DNA from: Datura wrightii
Lineage: Eukaryota; Streptophyta; Magnoliopsida; Solanales; Solanaceae
Length of the DNA stretch: 64,000 nt
Assembly: GCA_035772735.1 (NCBI GenBank)
Contig: JASDFA010000001.1
Location: forward strand, 135,017,001-135,081,000
Direction: 5' to 3'
Positions 24,505-36,120 of the stretch are shown here, piece by piece. The stretch's first letter is position 1; each line of letters begins with the position of its first letter. The notes under the pieces are model-generated. The model had not been told where the DNA came from and did no database searches. It worked only from the letters and a program-made list of their open reading frames with translations. The position numbers were made by a program, and so were the translations under genes.

Positions 24505-25377
24505 AGCTTCTAGCCATGCATGTTTCTCCATAGTCGGTTGGGACTAACATCCATAGCCAGTCCATCATTCTCTACATCATAGAATTCTCTCCCTTTGACA
24601 GCCAGGGATTCTCATTAGTAAGCATCATTCCCTTGATGGTGGGGGATGCTCCCTTTGACAGCAGGAACTTTCTTTAGACAGTCAAAGGCTCTCTTGATAT
24701 CAGTCATAGGTATGGTACCTCTGTATTATTTCCAATTGTTACTTTTGCGCATCAGTTGATTTTAAAATAATTCCTGTCCTTATAATATGATTATGTTGAT
24801 ATGAATATGTGAATCTGAGATAAGGTTGTCGCAACTCATTTCCATTACATTACTATAAATAGGTTTTTCCATTATTTCCTCCTTGTTTATCTTGTGAGTT
24901 AGTTTATTTACATTCCCTGCATACTTAGTACATTTCAAGTACTGACCGCACGCCTTCTTGTGCTATATCATTTCATGATATAGATTTATGTTTCCAAACT
25001 CAGTCTTGTGGTTAGATACGCTTCTCTCTCTCAGCTTCTAGTGGTGAGTCCTCATCCTCTGAGGACGTGATTTATGTTCTTATTTAATTATGTTTCAGTT
25101 TTCAGACTTGGGAGTTAGCTGGGGGCTTGTCCTAGCAACTCATTAGTTTAATAGAAGGCTTTCCGATATTGTCTAGAGAGATTCAGCATTGTACTAAGTG
25201 TTGTTAAATTGTTTTTATGGTTCATATAAGATTCTTGTTATTAGCTTCTGATTATTATGTTGTTAGTCGTTTTGATGTTAAGTGTATGCGATGATTATGC
25301 CATGGGTCGACTTGGAATCTTTCGGGGTTCCTTGTCCCCTGTTATGACTAGGGTGTGAACTCGGATAGTGACAAACT

Positions 25378-25389
25378 TGGTATTAGAGA
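25378..25389 (+). other. Primer binding site of Tek-C
   Basis: Reads TGGTATTAGAGA four bases after the LTR. It differs from the initiator-Met-tRNA complement TGGTATCAGAGC at two positions. Confidence 0.75.
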
Positions 25390-25588
25390 AAACGTTTAGA
25401 GTGTCCTAGGGTGTCTAAAAGTTGCGTTACATAGAGTCTTCTTCATGGGTGTGAAGCACGCCGCACTTATGGCGAAGAGGCTATGAGACATTTTAGGAAT
25501 GTTCCCTTTTCTTTATGATTCTTATCATACGTAGAGTATGAAGCTCTAAATAGTTCTTTTCCCTAACTCGTGCTTTACGCGCTTGCAG

Positions 25589-26793
25589 ATGATGCCTCCC
25601 AGACGAGCAAACAGAGGAAGACACGGTAACGGCTGCTAGCAGGTACCACCAGCCCAAGCAGACCCAATGGACGATCATATTGCTCATGCCGAGTTTCGAA
25701 CAGTCATTCATCTGTTGGAACAGGCCCTGACCGCTCAGATTAACCAACAAGCGGTAGCCCGTGTTCCTTAGAATGGAAATGAAGCAGCGATAAGGATAAG
25801 AGATTTTCTTCGGATGAACCCACCCGAATTCTTAAGGTAAAAGGTGGATGACGACCCGTATGAGTTCTTGGAAGAGATTCAGAAGATTACTCATATCATG
25901 GGAGTGACAGGGAATGAGAGCGCAGACGTAGCCTCCTACTAGTTAAAGGGGGTTGCTTATATCTGGTATTGTCAGTGGAGGGACAGTCGAGGAGTTGGAG
26001 CGGGTCCCATAGGTTGGGATGAATTTATGACAGCGTTCTTGGACAGGTTTTTCCCTCGGGAGTGGAGGGAGGAAACGGCGGCGGAGTTCATTAATTTGAA
26101 ACAGAATTACATGACTGTCCAGGAGTATGCATTGGAGTTCACTCGGTTATCTAAGTATGTGCCGAAGATGGTAGAAGATCAGCGGGCCCGAGTGAGCAGG
26201 ATTGTGAATAGAGTGTTAGACTCCTTGGTCAAAGAATGAAGGACTACCATGTTACACTGGGACATAGACTTCCGACGCTCGGTAATATTTGCTCAACAGA
26301 TGGAAGCAGAACAGGTGAAAGAAATTGAGAGAGAGGCCAAGAGGACCAGAACTAGAGACCCAGATTTCTCCCATCGGAGGTCGAGTGCCGGACATCGCTC
26401 ACATTACCAGAATAAATCAAAAGCCCCAGCACCTTCGACAACCAGTGCTTTGTATCAGCCCAGAGGGAGGGAGATTGCGTACCCATTGTGTATGAGCTGT
26501 GGAAAGCACCACTTGGGGGTATGCATGGCCGGCTCAGATTCTTGTTTTTGGTGCGGCAAGGCGGGCCATATGCACCGAGATTGTGCGGCGGCTATGCGAG
26601 GCGAGAGAAAATCCTCAACCACTTCTTCAACAATTCCTATAGCCCACCCGTTTCAACAGGGTGCATCCTCAGATCGGGTGGCAGGCATCGTCAAAACCAC
26701 TCCTATGTCATAGCAGTCCATCAGGATAAGGGCAAGGCGCAGGTAGTAGACACAGGTATGTTATGGATCTTGTGTTATTCCTTATGTGATGTC
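25589..26793 (+). pseudogene. gag: gag of Tek-C, broken by stops
   Basis: Starts at the ATG of MMPPRRANRG. One frame runs from 25589 to 26713 and shows the Ty3 gag core (MNPPEF, WDEFMTAFLDRFFP, EYALEFTRLSKY) and an intact zinc knuckle CX2CX4HX4C (CFWCGKAGHMHRDC, about 26550-26590). At least five in-frame stops interrupt it, including one at 26237-26239. After a frame change the start of the protease linker is recognisable (DTGMLWILCYSLCDV, about 26750-26793), and then homology to pol ends. The gag stretch is complete while all of pol is absent. Confidence 0.85.
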
Positions 26794-27670
26794 AACCTTT
26801 ATATTGAAAAAGAAGCTCTGTTGGGATTGTGGGAAAAGATTGTTGATGTGTGATGTGGATAGCTGTTAGTGTAAGGCTCACGGTGAAGGTTAGAAGTGAG
26901 AGAGGAGTTAAGAATTAGTAACCTAGCCTAAGTTGAAGGGAGATTCGAGAGTCTTGGAAGGATGACTTAAAGCTAAGGGGGAGATAGTGAATATGTGAAG
27001 CAGTTCGGACCTTAAGAATGCTCATAAAGAAGTTTTAGCCTTAATAGTTGTAGTATGTCGGTCTTTTAGAGGTTCAAATAATTTCCCTTGTATTTCAATT
27101 GAAGTTAGAGTGTGTTGATTTCCTATGTGCATATTCCCGAGGTTTAGAGGTAACCTTTTCAGACAGTGGTGCCAGTCTTTCCCTATGAGTCCTTTATGGT
27201 TATTTCGATGATATAAATCCGTTTTGTTTGTTGGTTTATATTTTCCAGTGTAGTCAGCTCGAACTCAGTCTATAGAAGTTGCTTAGTGACTTCAGTAGAA
27301 CTAGGCTATCTCATGTATGTGCTCAGATTTAGATATCAGAATAACTTGTGCTCATGAATTCCTTATCCTCAGCTAGATTAGATATTGTGAATCCTACCTT
27401 AATATCGAGAAGCGATTTGAGAATGAAGGGTTAGTCCATATAGGTTCAGTGCCAAATTCTTTTTGGTGTTCTGTCTAATTCTATGTTGATTTCATGTCCT
27501 CCGGTTTCTCCTATGCTATTGTATGCATCTTCAATGTGGATATTCGATTTTGGTGTATAAGGTTGGTCCAGAGTCATATACTCCGTTGGTGTTAGTTGTG
27601 ATTTATTTTGGGGATTTCAGTTCGTCTCTATCTTTTTGGTATGTTCATCCAACATTCGAGGAGGAATGTT
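26794..27670 (+). other. Non-coding filler between gag and 3' LTR of Tek-C
   Basis: About 880 bp without an ORF worth naming and without visible protease, RT, RNase H or integrase homology. It ends at the hairpin AACATTCG-AGGA-GGAATGTT (27651-27670), which has one mismatched pair. The 3' portion may be the family's own 3' untranslated region. The origin of the rest is unknown. Confidence 0.6.
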
Positions 27671-27685
27671 CCAAGAGGGAGATAT
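27671..27685 (+). other. Polypurine tract of Tek-C
   Basis: CCAAGAGGGAGATAT directly before the 3' LTR start at 27686. Confidence 0.75.
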
Positions 27686-29692
27686 TGTAACACCCTGTAA
27701 GTCCTTGAGATCAGACCCCGGAGTTACATGAAGCTCAGCAAAAAAATAGCAGAAACTTGCCTCAGAACGAGTTAGGGAACGATTCGTTAGGAGACCTAAC
27801 GGATCCTGGTCTGACCGTGAGAAACCATAAGAAGGGATGGCTAGCCCAGTGGCCACGGACGACATTACGAGTCGTCTTGCTTGGCAATAACTCGTTAGGT
27901 GGGACATTGGGTAGAGGATAAGATCCCTGGGTTAACTCTTAACAGTGTCATTGACGTAAGAAGGTGATGAGTCGTTAGGTATGATAACGACTCATTAAGT
28001 CAGTCATTAGGAGGGAGAATCTTTAGTTTTAAACAAATTTCCAGTGTACTTAACGAAAGGACATGATGAATCATTGGGTGTTGTGATGAGTTATTTCGTT
28101 GGTCGTTGCCTGGTGAATTGATATTTCCAGTGTACCCGACGAGTGGACCTAACGAGTCGTTGGGTTAGCCAACAACTCGTCAGGTGAGTCGTGGCATCAG
28201 TTCGAGCAGCTTTTCCAGTTTTCTTCAGGGGCATTTTTGTAAACTCCTACGCTTTTAACTTCTAAACTACGTCGTTTTGAGTACTACCTTGCACATTTTT
28301 AAGGGTTTTCCTAAGCCTAATCTCTCATTCTCTCAAAATACTCTCTCAAACCTTTCTTCCTCCTCTCCTCTCAAGATTATAGGGTTTTATCAAGGTGTTC
28401 CTAAAGCTTCAAGGAATATTTTCAAGTGGGATTTTCATCTACTCAGTATGCGGGCTTTTCAACAAGAATACTCTTCCATCCTTATGTACCAAAAACATTT
28501 TTTATTAAATACCCGATTTCGGTAAATCTAGAAAAGTATGATATAAGGCTTGTAAAAAGGGTAAATTCTTCTTCATTTCTTTTAAATGCTAATATCTACT
28601 GTGATTATGAATTTAATTGGATTATAAATTGACGGGCTATCTTGGGTTATGAAATATAGGTTGAGAATGTTTGAGTGTAGTATTTTCTTCATAAATTGAT
28701 TTGAGTATTGAATGGTATTTGTTCATTTCTCCCTTGATTACCCTAGTAATCATGAACATGATGGAAATGTGGCAATATTGTATAATTAACCCTAATGACT
28801 TGATTATGAGATTGATGACTGTGTTGGGCTGAGTAGGAGTTGTGGACTTGAGCAATTGATGTAAATTATGTATTCTCGCCATGTTTTGATTGAATTGATT
28901 AGGTGTGTTTGGGTTGTGCTTATATTGATAGATCATGAAGCTTGGGTAGATTCTAAATTGTTTTCCTTACAAAAATTGTTTTCTTTTAAGCATTTGAATG
29001 TAAAACGCCCGTGGATGGGGAGTTCGTAAATGAAGTAATTCATGATAGATGTGAGATGATGATGAGGTTGATTATGAAAAGCATGTTTCCAAAAATACAC
29101 ATGATTATGTCATTTTTTTCAAAATGAATTGATTAAATCCAAGTGTGACAAAGCTTTGGGTAATGCCCAGATGTCGATTTAAAATGATGATTTTCCCGAA
29201 AAAAGCTTACCACATTGGTTAGAGCGAAGTCTCCCAATTTTCATAAATTAGCTTGTGGTATGTTTTGAATAAATGAAACCATGCATCTTTGATAAAGTAT
29301 GAGTGAAATCTTTTAATCATGCATGATCTTGTGATACATGTTGAATGAGAGTGATATTACAACTGTTGGGCTTGTTTTTATTAGGAAGTAGCCCCAATCC
29401 TGTTGAAAAGAATGTTGTATGATGAAAACCAGTAAATGTCCCTGCCTCTAATTAGATGTTGCAATTTAGATTAGCGATAGTCAGTCGAGATTCTCATTAG
29501 CAAGAATGTTTCCCCAGTTAGTCAGGATTCTTGTTAGCAAGAATGTTTCCCTAGTCAGTCGGGATTCTCGTTTGCAAGAATGTTTTCCTAGTCAGTTGGG
29601 ATTCTCTTTAGTAAGAGTACTTCCCAAGTTAGTCAGGACTCACATCCCTAGATGCTAACCATGCATGTTTCCCCTTAGTCGGTCGGGACTAA
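27686..29692 (+). repeat. 3' LTR of Tek-C, first part
   Basis: Begins TGTAACACCCTG. It matches the 5' LTR with about 4-5 percent differences plus one extra 37-bp unit. It ends at ACTAA (29688-29692), the target duplication of Ath-2, and resumes at 53285. Confidence 0.9.
29479..29640 (+). repeat. 37-bp tandem repeats in the Tek-C 3' LTR
   Basis: Four full units at 29479, 29516, 29553 and 29590, followed by a partial unit. This is one more than in the 5' LTR. Confidence 0.85.
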
Positions 29693-31174
29693 TGTTCACG
29701 CCCCAATGCACGCAAGTGCACGTGGTCATACAAGTAATATAGTGGCTCTTTCAAGTGGCTCTTTCAAGCCAGGTATCAAACCCACAAGGACTATAGCTCA
29801 GAGGTAAAATTTTTTTTACTTTAGTAGCCACAATTTCTTTATGCAAGTATATCAATAACACACTAAATTAAAAGTTGTCAAAGAGTAATATTTACTGTAA
29901 CACTAATTAAAATAAGAAAATGTGATTTAAACAATAGAACGAACAATCTTATGTTAAGGCATAACATGCAGCCATGTATAATTTATATTATTTTTCAGCT
30001 AACCTCTCTCTTAGGTTGATGGTTGGGAAAGAGTAAAATATGGCTCGGGTCTTTCGAACCTCTAGCCAATAACTGAATTATGAGCCTTACACTGCACATT
30101 TCTATGATGCAATAACTCATCTTCTGGCAAATCAAAATAGTTTCCCTAGATAACCGAATATGACATTGCAGCTATATTTCTATCCTGCACGCGAATCTTA
30201 CCTTTAATTCACAACAAAGATAAGAACATATTCCCCTATTCCAAGTCTACCCTAATAATTTTCCTCTCAGAATCAAATTAGGATTCTAATTTTACCTTAA
30301 TGCTGGCCAAACATTAAAGCCATGAAAATCAAGAATAACATAACAACCTTTCATGAAAGAAGAGAATTCAGCTGAATTGACATAAAATTACACAGTCCTG
30401 CACTTACCCTCAACCTCAGAATGAGGTAATTTAGCCAGTCATTTGTTGATTAAACATCTTCAAACAAGTTATAATCATACCAACCACTGAAATTTTGAAG
30501 AAGAGAGAAGAGAAAAAACCCTAGAATTTCCCTCAGCTCAACTGCCTTCCTCCCACATTCATGCAAAATGTCAGTTCCCTCAAATAAATGCCTAAAGTGT
30601 TCTATTTATACAAGTGGAAAATTTTCCAGAAATAAACTAGCAACGTGGCACGGAGCTCAACGCGGTGAAATAGCTCCGTGCCACAAAGCCATCGCAAGGG
30701 CTCATTGGAATTTGGGCAAGGCTGGAAATTCCATCAACGTGGCACAGAGGCCATCGCGGAGCTCAAGCTCCATGCCACGGAGCTATCGCGGAGCTCAAGC
30801 TCCGTGCCACGGAGCCATCGTGCTCCCTCACTACTATGCTCCTTTCAATTTTTCATAATTTTCTTTTTCCACCCATGTACTGTGGCATGCTGTTCAAGGC
30901 GGACCATCCTTAGCGTGACATGATGGGGAACTTTAAACTCTCTCTTTACGCCCTCCAAATATTAACCTATTCCCCCTCGGAGTTTAACTTGCTCCTCCAG
31001 CTGACATTTCTGTCTTCTCCACCTGCAAATAGTCACCACACAATTATTAATCCGAGGAAAGAAAAACAACCATAATTTACTCAAAGCATTCATGAATACA
31101 TCAATATTCTCCCTATCCAGACTCACAAAGGGTTGAAAATATGCAGTTTGGTCGTATACATACGCCCAAGATCG
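29693..31174 (-). repeat. 3' LTR of Ath-2
   Basis: This 1482-bp LTR reads TGTTCACGCC at its left (plus-strand) end. Its right end is AAGATCG where the other LTR has AAGAACA, so the terminal base pair is mutated. It has one extra copy of an array unit near 30770-30800 and a 13-bp duplication near 29745, compared with 51852-53284. Confidence 0.9.
30603..30832 (-). promoter_or_regulatory. U3 quasi-palindrome array and TATA box, Ath-2 3' LTR
   Basis: In minus-strand order this is the array (30832 to about 30641), then TATAAATA at 30603-30610. A perfect quasi-palindrome GCTCCGTG-C-CACGGAGC lies at 30799-30815. The 5' LTR has the same layout at 52746-52940. Confidence 0.6.
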
Positions 31175-31190
31175 CTACCCCACACTTATA
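31175..31190 (-). other. Polypurine tract of Ath-2
   Basis: On the minus strand TAAGTGTGGGGTAG directly precedes the 3' LTR, closely matching the Ath-1 tract at 74-85. Confidence 0.7.
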
Positions 31191-32949
31191 CCCTTGTCCT
31201 TCCTCATACAAGCTTTTAGTATCCTTGACATTATTGCAACTACTTTACCATCATTATGGGACCAAAGTAACTCACATCTAGTTGTGCTAAACACTTTAAT
31301 CATGGAGTACCATTAACTTCATCAAGCAAGGTATTCATTCATTATTCTCATGAGAAGAATCACAAAAGCCTAATGAATAACTCTTTAACAGAAAATCTGG
31401 CCAACATGTCTGAATGGTAATAGCAATATATTAGCTTAACAGAAAGTCCCCCAGCATATGCCCTCACTGATGTACAACGATTCTCTTTCCATGGAACTAA
31501 GATAATCATACTTAAGCACGTTACGCACTGAATCACTCACACTCCAAAGATTATTCCAAACGAATCTAATGCATCATGAATTTGCCTTTAGTGTACTACT
31601 CAACTGATCATCACATCACTTATAGGATCAAGAGGACTTTTTCCAGGTTGTAATGTCGGCGAAGAGACAGGTAGGATTATTTGGGTTGTAGTAACTCATA
31701 TCCCTCTGCACTTTAGGACAATTCCACATCTTTTTTCTTTTTGGCAACTTACTTCTTTCGCCATTCACTTTAACTCCTTTCACAGTGTCTTCCTAGATGT
31801 ACAGAATTTGTACCCTTGAATGAACTTCATCAACAAACTATATATACACAAGTGTCTAAATATATACATCATATACATTTTTTTTTCATTAGCAAGAACT
31901 TGTATATATATAGCTTATGATTACAAATAGGGCACCCACACTCCTTCTTTCCCCTTTTTCATGTTGCTTCGGTAAAGTCCAATGGGATCTATTCGGACCA
32001 AAACGACATCGAGGCTATTTGAACAAATGGGGTAAGGTTTCTTAGTGAGGTTGTTTCAATAAAATTAGGCTCGAAAGCTCAAACTGGGCTCACTAGGGGA
32101 AATCATTAAGGTTAGGAATACTGAATGAAATGGGTAAACTATTTCGGTTCACAAAGAAGTGCCTTAATCATGTCCTCTAAGCTTAATGCCATTTCCGACT
32201 TTTTGTACACACAAGGCGAATTCTAGATGTTAGTTTACATGATATATAACTAGTTCTCACCACACATGGCACAGAGGGTAACTTTTGGTTAGCTTATACT
32301 CCTTTCATGATTGCATCCATATTGAGTAACAAGCACAATTAAGCCTAAAATTCTGCAATTTAGAGTTCAGCCTCACTACCTATGTGATCCTCTTAGAGTT
32401 AACCATTTGCTTATCCAAATGAATGTTCCATGAAGTCTAGCATCTAACCGAGTGAAATGCTTTAGCCCAATAATGACGGGTTTATTGTCTATTTCCTAAC
32501 GTGATTAAATTCCCTTAAGACGATTGTCATCCATCCATCATAGGGAACAGTCTCTACATATTACTTCATTTCAAAGGGACTATCCTCGGGAAAAGCACTG
32601 AAAACAAAAACCGAGAAACCCAAAATAAAATAAAAATTAAGAATTAAAAATAAAAATAAAAATAAAGAAATAATACTAACAAAAATAAAAATAACATCTT
32701 CATAAGCACAGCAAAGCGCCCTGGGATAGAGCTTACTAGCTATTACAAACCAGTTTTTCATGTCACAGTCATAAAACCACAAAAGTACACAAACATAGTA
32801 CTAGCAATCAGATTATACATGCCATAGTAATTACCCACATAGATAAAGAAACATAAGATAACCTCAACCCCAAACTTAATTTGAACATTGTCCTTAGTGT
32901 TCGCACAAATCAATTGAAGAATAGAGTTAGGGTGGTAAAAACTCCCTGA
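31191..32949 (-). other. Long non-coding 3' region of Ath-2
   Basis: About 1.76 kb without a credible ORF between ORF2 and the polypurine tract. Near 32510-32560 is a block containing CATCCATCCATCAT flanked by GACGATTGTC, which recurs in AtL-D near 56105-56145. An A-rich AAAATAAAAATAAA stretch follows at 32620-32690, as it does in AtL-D. I recognise no other signal. Confidence 0.6.
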
Positions 32950-33339
32950 TCAATTAATTGGTTCAATTTCTTCATCTGGTGCCAATGCCTCATCGCCGAG
33001 GTCTGAGTCATATCCTTCATCTCCATCTGACTCAATGTCTGAGTCATCACGGCGTCTCTCCTCATCGGTGGGTACATCATCGTCCATCGGCTCTACAAAT
33101 GCTGGGACAATCTTGCACATGGCTCAAGCATGCTCATTCATTGGGTAATCCATGTCCACCTACCACAACTCACCCTTTGTTGCGAGCTGTCCACCTATAC
33201 GCAGTTGTAGCATCTGCAGTCCAAACATCCTGGCGGCATAGCAATCATCACGAGTGTGTCGCTATACTAATGTGAGCACAGGGCCATATGTGGTGTTTGG
33301 TTCCTTAGTCTTAGTCACGTCCAAAGCACGTCGGTCTAA
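32950..33339 (-). pseudogene. ORF2 of Ath-2, C-terminal part with acidic tail
   Basis: The reading continues in frame from 44144 once Tek-A2 and one TCTAA copy are left out. It contains three further stops. It ends with a strongly acidic tail (MDDDVPTDEERRRDDSDIES and on to DEALAPDEEIEPIN), with the stop at 32950-32952. The function is unknown. The acidic tail could serve in nuclear or protein contacts, but that is speculation. Confidence 0.7.
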
Positions 33340-36104
33340 TGTTATACCCCGTAGAATTCCCGGCACTTAGATGACCTATTCGCACGTTGGTTAAGCATAT
33401 TTGGAAGCCATACGTGCTAGGGAAAGGCCCGGGAAAAGATCGGACGAGAAACCCGTCGAACCATCGCGGGAGGAGCCGAGGCAGAGCCCCTCCGCGATGG
33501 CAGCGTGTCACGGAGGTGAGGCCTCCGCGATGGCTCCGTGACACGTTGCCCAGGTTCAGGCCCAAGTATATAAGCCCCACTTCGGTTTAAAATTCACTTC
33601 ATCACTAGTAAATTTCCAGAAACGTAGTGAACAGAGGGAAAACGAAGGGAGATTATAAGTTATCGTCCGATTACGCTGCCAAACGCTGCCCAAACCCAAA
33701 TTAATCCTAGATACGAAGGTATTTAGCAGCAGAGAGCATTTCTACGGAGTTAGTTTCGCGAAATACGGCCGACGAATCGGTGAGCCACCGAACTAAAGTA
33801 AGTAGAATTGCTCTAAATTTATGTCTATGTGTTCCTAGCTGAGAAGTGAATATTTCTCCCTTCTGGGCCGCTGAAAAATAGCGAGTTTTTGACCGTCTTT
33901 CGATAAGCCTAAGTTTAGGCTATAAATTAAATCGAAAGTAACGTCGCTCTTTACAATAATGTTGTATTTAGTATTAATTGGCGTATTTATGAATGCAGTT
34001 GGGAGAAAATAGTTGAAGTACCGGCCGAGCCTCGTCCGACGGACGAATAGTCGAAGATAAGGTATGTAAAGTTAGTTTCCTTCGGCAAGTTAAGTAATAT
34101 CAGTATAGCGTAATAAATTACATATCAGTAGAATGTTCAGAAGTCGAGTATTGCGTTATTATGAATATTGGTACGATGTTAGAAAACATTGGGTTGTAAT
34201 GTGTATGAAACCTAACGGTATGAAATAGATTCTAACGCAAGCGTTAGAGATTGCCCAGTATACTCAGTATGTATTGTGATATGCCATGTTGAGATATGGT
34301 TGTATTCAGTTGAGGCCCCGTATAGTAATGCAATACTCGCAAAGCACTTCAGAAATAGAATAGCAGACTAAAATGAAGTTCAGAAAGCATGTCAGGATTA
34401 GTAAATCCTGTTACTATAGAAAGTTAGTATACAGCGTAGTCTAGCAGAAAGATTATATTCGTACATACATATATAGTACTTCCAGCCTCAGCATGTATTA
34501 AGTATGTACTTATTTCTATCATTAGTCCAGCATATAGTGTATACAAAAACTTAGTAAACAGCAGAATTTTCAGCAGAAACATGACCTTATATAGCATTTG
34601 CTCAGTACAGCCTGGCAGGAGACTATGTTCATATTTATACATCTTTACCTGCCTCAGCACGTATTAAATACGTACAGATTGCTATCATTAGCCCAGCATG
34701 TAATATATATGATACTTTACCCCTAGTAGCCTCAGCATGTGAGATACACAGATAGTATTACCAGTTGAGACCGTTGTATTGTTTGGGGTTGGATTACCTA
34801 GCATCCATGACCGCCCAGGGTTAATAGCTGTGTCGACTCGTCCACCAGAGGACGAGGATACGTCACTCTATGGAGTGGTATGCCGTCCCGCCAGGGGACG
34901 AAGATGGGATGCCAGTTTTTCCCCATATTTGTGCCTTGATCGGCCTTACACACCCCAGTCGAGCGGATACGCCCGGGTGCAGATTCAGGAGTCCTCTGGA
35001 CTCAGATACAGTTATAGTCAGGGGCTCAGCGAGCCCAAGTGCATACCCAGGGGACCGGCAGGATGCTTACAGCCAGTATAGGAGATGGGTTGACCGGGGT
35101 AGGGGTATAGATTCTTTGTTGATTGTACCTCCCGGCTTATGGGGGCCGGGTAAGGTTGTGTATGCCATGCTATGTTATGTATGTTATGCTATATTACAGT
35201 AGATACGAGCAGATTAGTAGTAGAATGATACGCCTCCAGGTATGATTCCTACTCCCTTCAGTATGATTAAGAACAGGTACGATCTACACCATCAGACAGT
35301 TATCTACTCCTTCTTGTTTCAGTTTTGACAGTTATGTTATTGATTTCAGATATCCCTTCAGTTCTTACAGATTCAGTTATCTCATACTATTCAGAATTTT
35401 TAGTTATATTACTTGTATTCAGCTGTATTCAGTTTGCTTTACATACTCAGTACCAGCGGTACTGACGCCCAGTGGGGCGCTGCATTACTTGCCTGCAGGT
35501 ACCCATAGACGCGCAGGCGATACCACGTGATCCCCATCAGCGGTCGAATATTCAGCTCCTGTCATCTGGAGACTGAATTTCTAGAGGTGTAGTTCAGTTC
35601 CTTTTGTTGTACAGTACGGGTAGGTCGGGGCCCTGTCCCGATCATTTCTATTATCCTTCTTAGAGGCTTGCAGTCTGTATATATTCCCTGTGGTCAGATG
35701 AGCCGGTCGTGTGAGGCCGTGCAGTTGTATAGTTGCCTTTGCTCCTTTTTTCTTTTGTAATGGCCGTGTGGGGCCATAGTTTGCCAGTAGTGGTGACCTT
35801 GCCGGTCACGTAGCTTTTCAGTATGTTATGCTTGAGTTACAGATAACTAGACAGCATGGTGGCCTTGTCGGCCCGCATAGGTTCCCCTGAATTACCTTGT
35901 TTCTGGTCAGCTGTAATACAGGTACAGAAGGCTATAGGCCAATGGGCCGGGGGCTGTATTTACAGCCGTTATATAGCCCTTTGTTTCCAGAAATTTGAGT
36001 TAGAGCCACCCAGGCGCCAGCTGCGCCCAGGCTTAACAGTTCAGCAGGTCCGGTCTTAGTAGGGCACCAGGTGCCAGTCATACCCCCCAAGGTGGGGCGT
36101 GACA
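33340..36104 (+). repeat. 5' LTR of Tek-A2
   Basis: Starts TGTTATACCCCGTAG and ends GGGGCGTGACA. It carries the quasi-palindrome array and TATATAA (33567-33573) and an 8-bp-arm hairpin TCAGTACC-AGC-GGTACTGA at 35447-35465. Confidence 0.97.
33460..33573 (+). promoter_or_regulatory. U3 array and TATA box, Tek-A2 5' LTR
   Basis: CCATCGCGG, CTCCGCGATGG, GTGTCACGGAGG and GCTCCGTGACACG words lie at 33460-33553, followed by TATATAA at 33567-33573. The 3' LTR copy is at about 41495-41608, with two CpG sites decayed. A role in transcription start is inferred from position. Confidence 0.65.
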
Positions 36105-36108
36105 AACT

Positions 36109-36120
36109 TGGTATCAGAGC
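36109..36120 (+). other. Primer binding site of Tek-A2
   Basis: TGGTATCAGAGC, the exact complement expected for plant initiator methionine tRNA, four bases after the LTR. Confidence 0.92.

Larger units (their letters stand above)
22604..25373 (+). repeat. 5' LTR of Tek-C
   Basis: This 2770-bp LTR has a start degraded to TATAATAGCCC; the 3' copy reads TGTAACACCC. It ends GATAGTGACA. It contains an ACGAGTC/ACTCGT array (22678-23130), 37-bp tandem repeats (24371-24504) and two hairpins (24927-24943 and 24964-24982). Confidence 0.88.

Noticed and set aside
32561..32782. Minus-strand hydrophobic ORF as an envelope-like protein of Ath-2
   Set aside because: It translates an A/T-rich simple-sequence stretch, is short and does not join ORF2.
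34870..35202. 110-codon ORF in the Tek-A2 5' LTR, with a longer version in the 3' LTR
   Set aside because: Overlapping frames are equally open in this GC-rich part, no domain is recognisable, and it lies in LTR transcript sequence; chance ORF is simplest.
36105..36120. GGTATCAGAGC as part of a tRNA gene
   Set aside because: Only the primer-binding complement of a tRNA 3' end is present, right after an LTR, with no cloverleaf.
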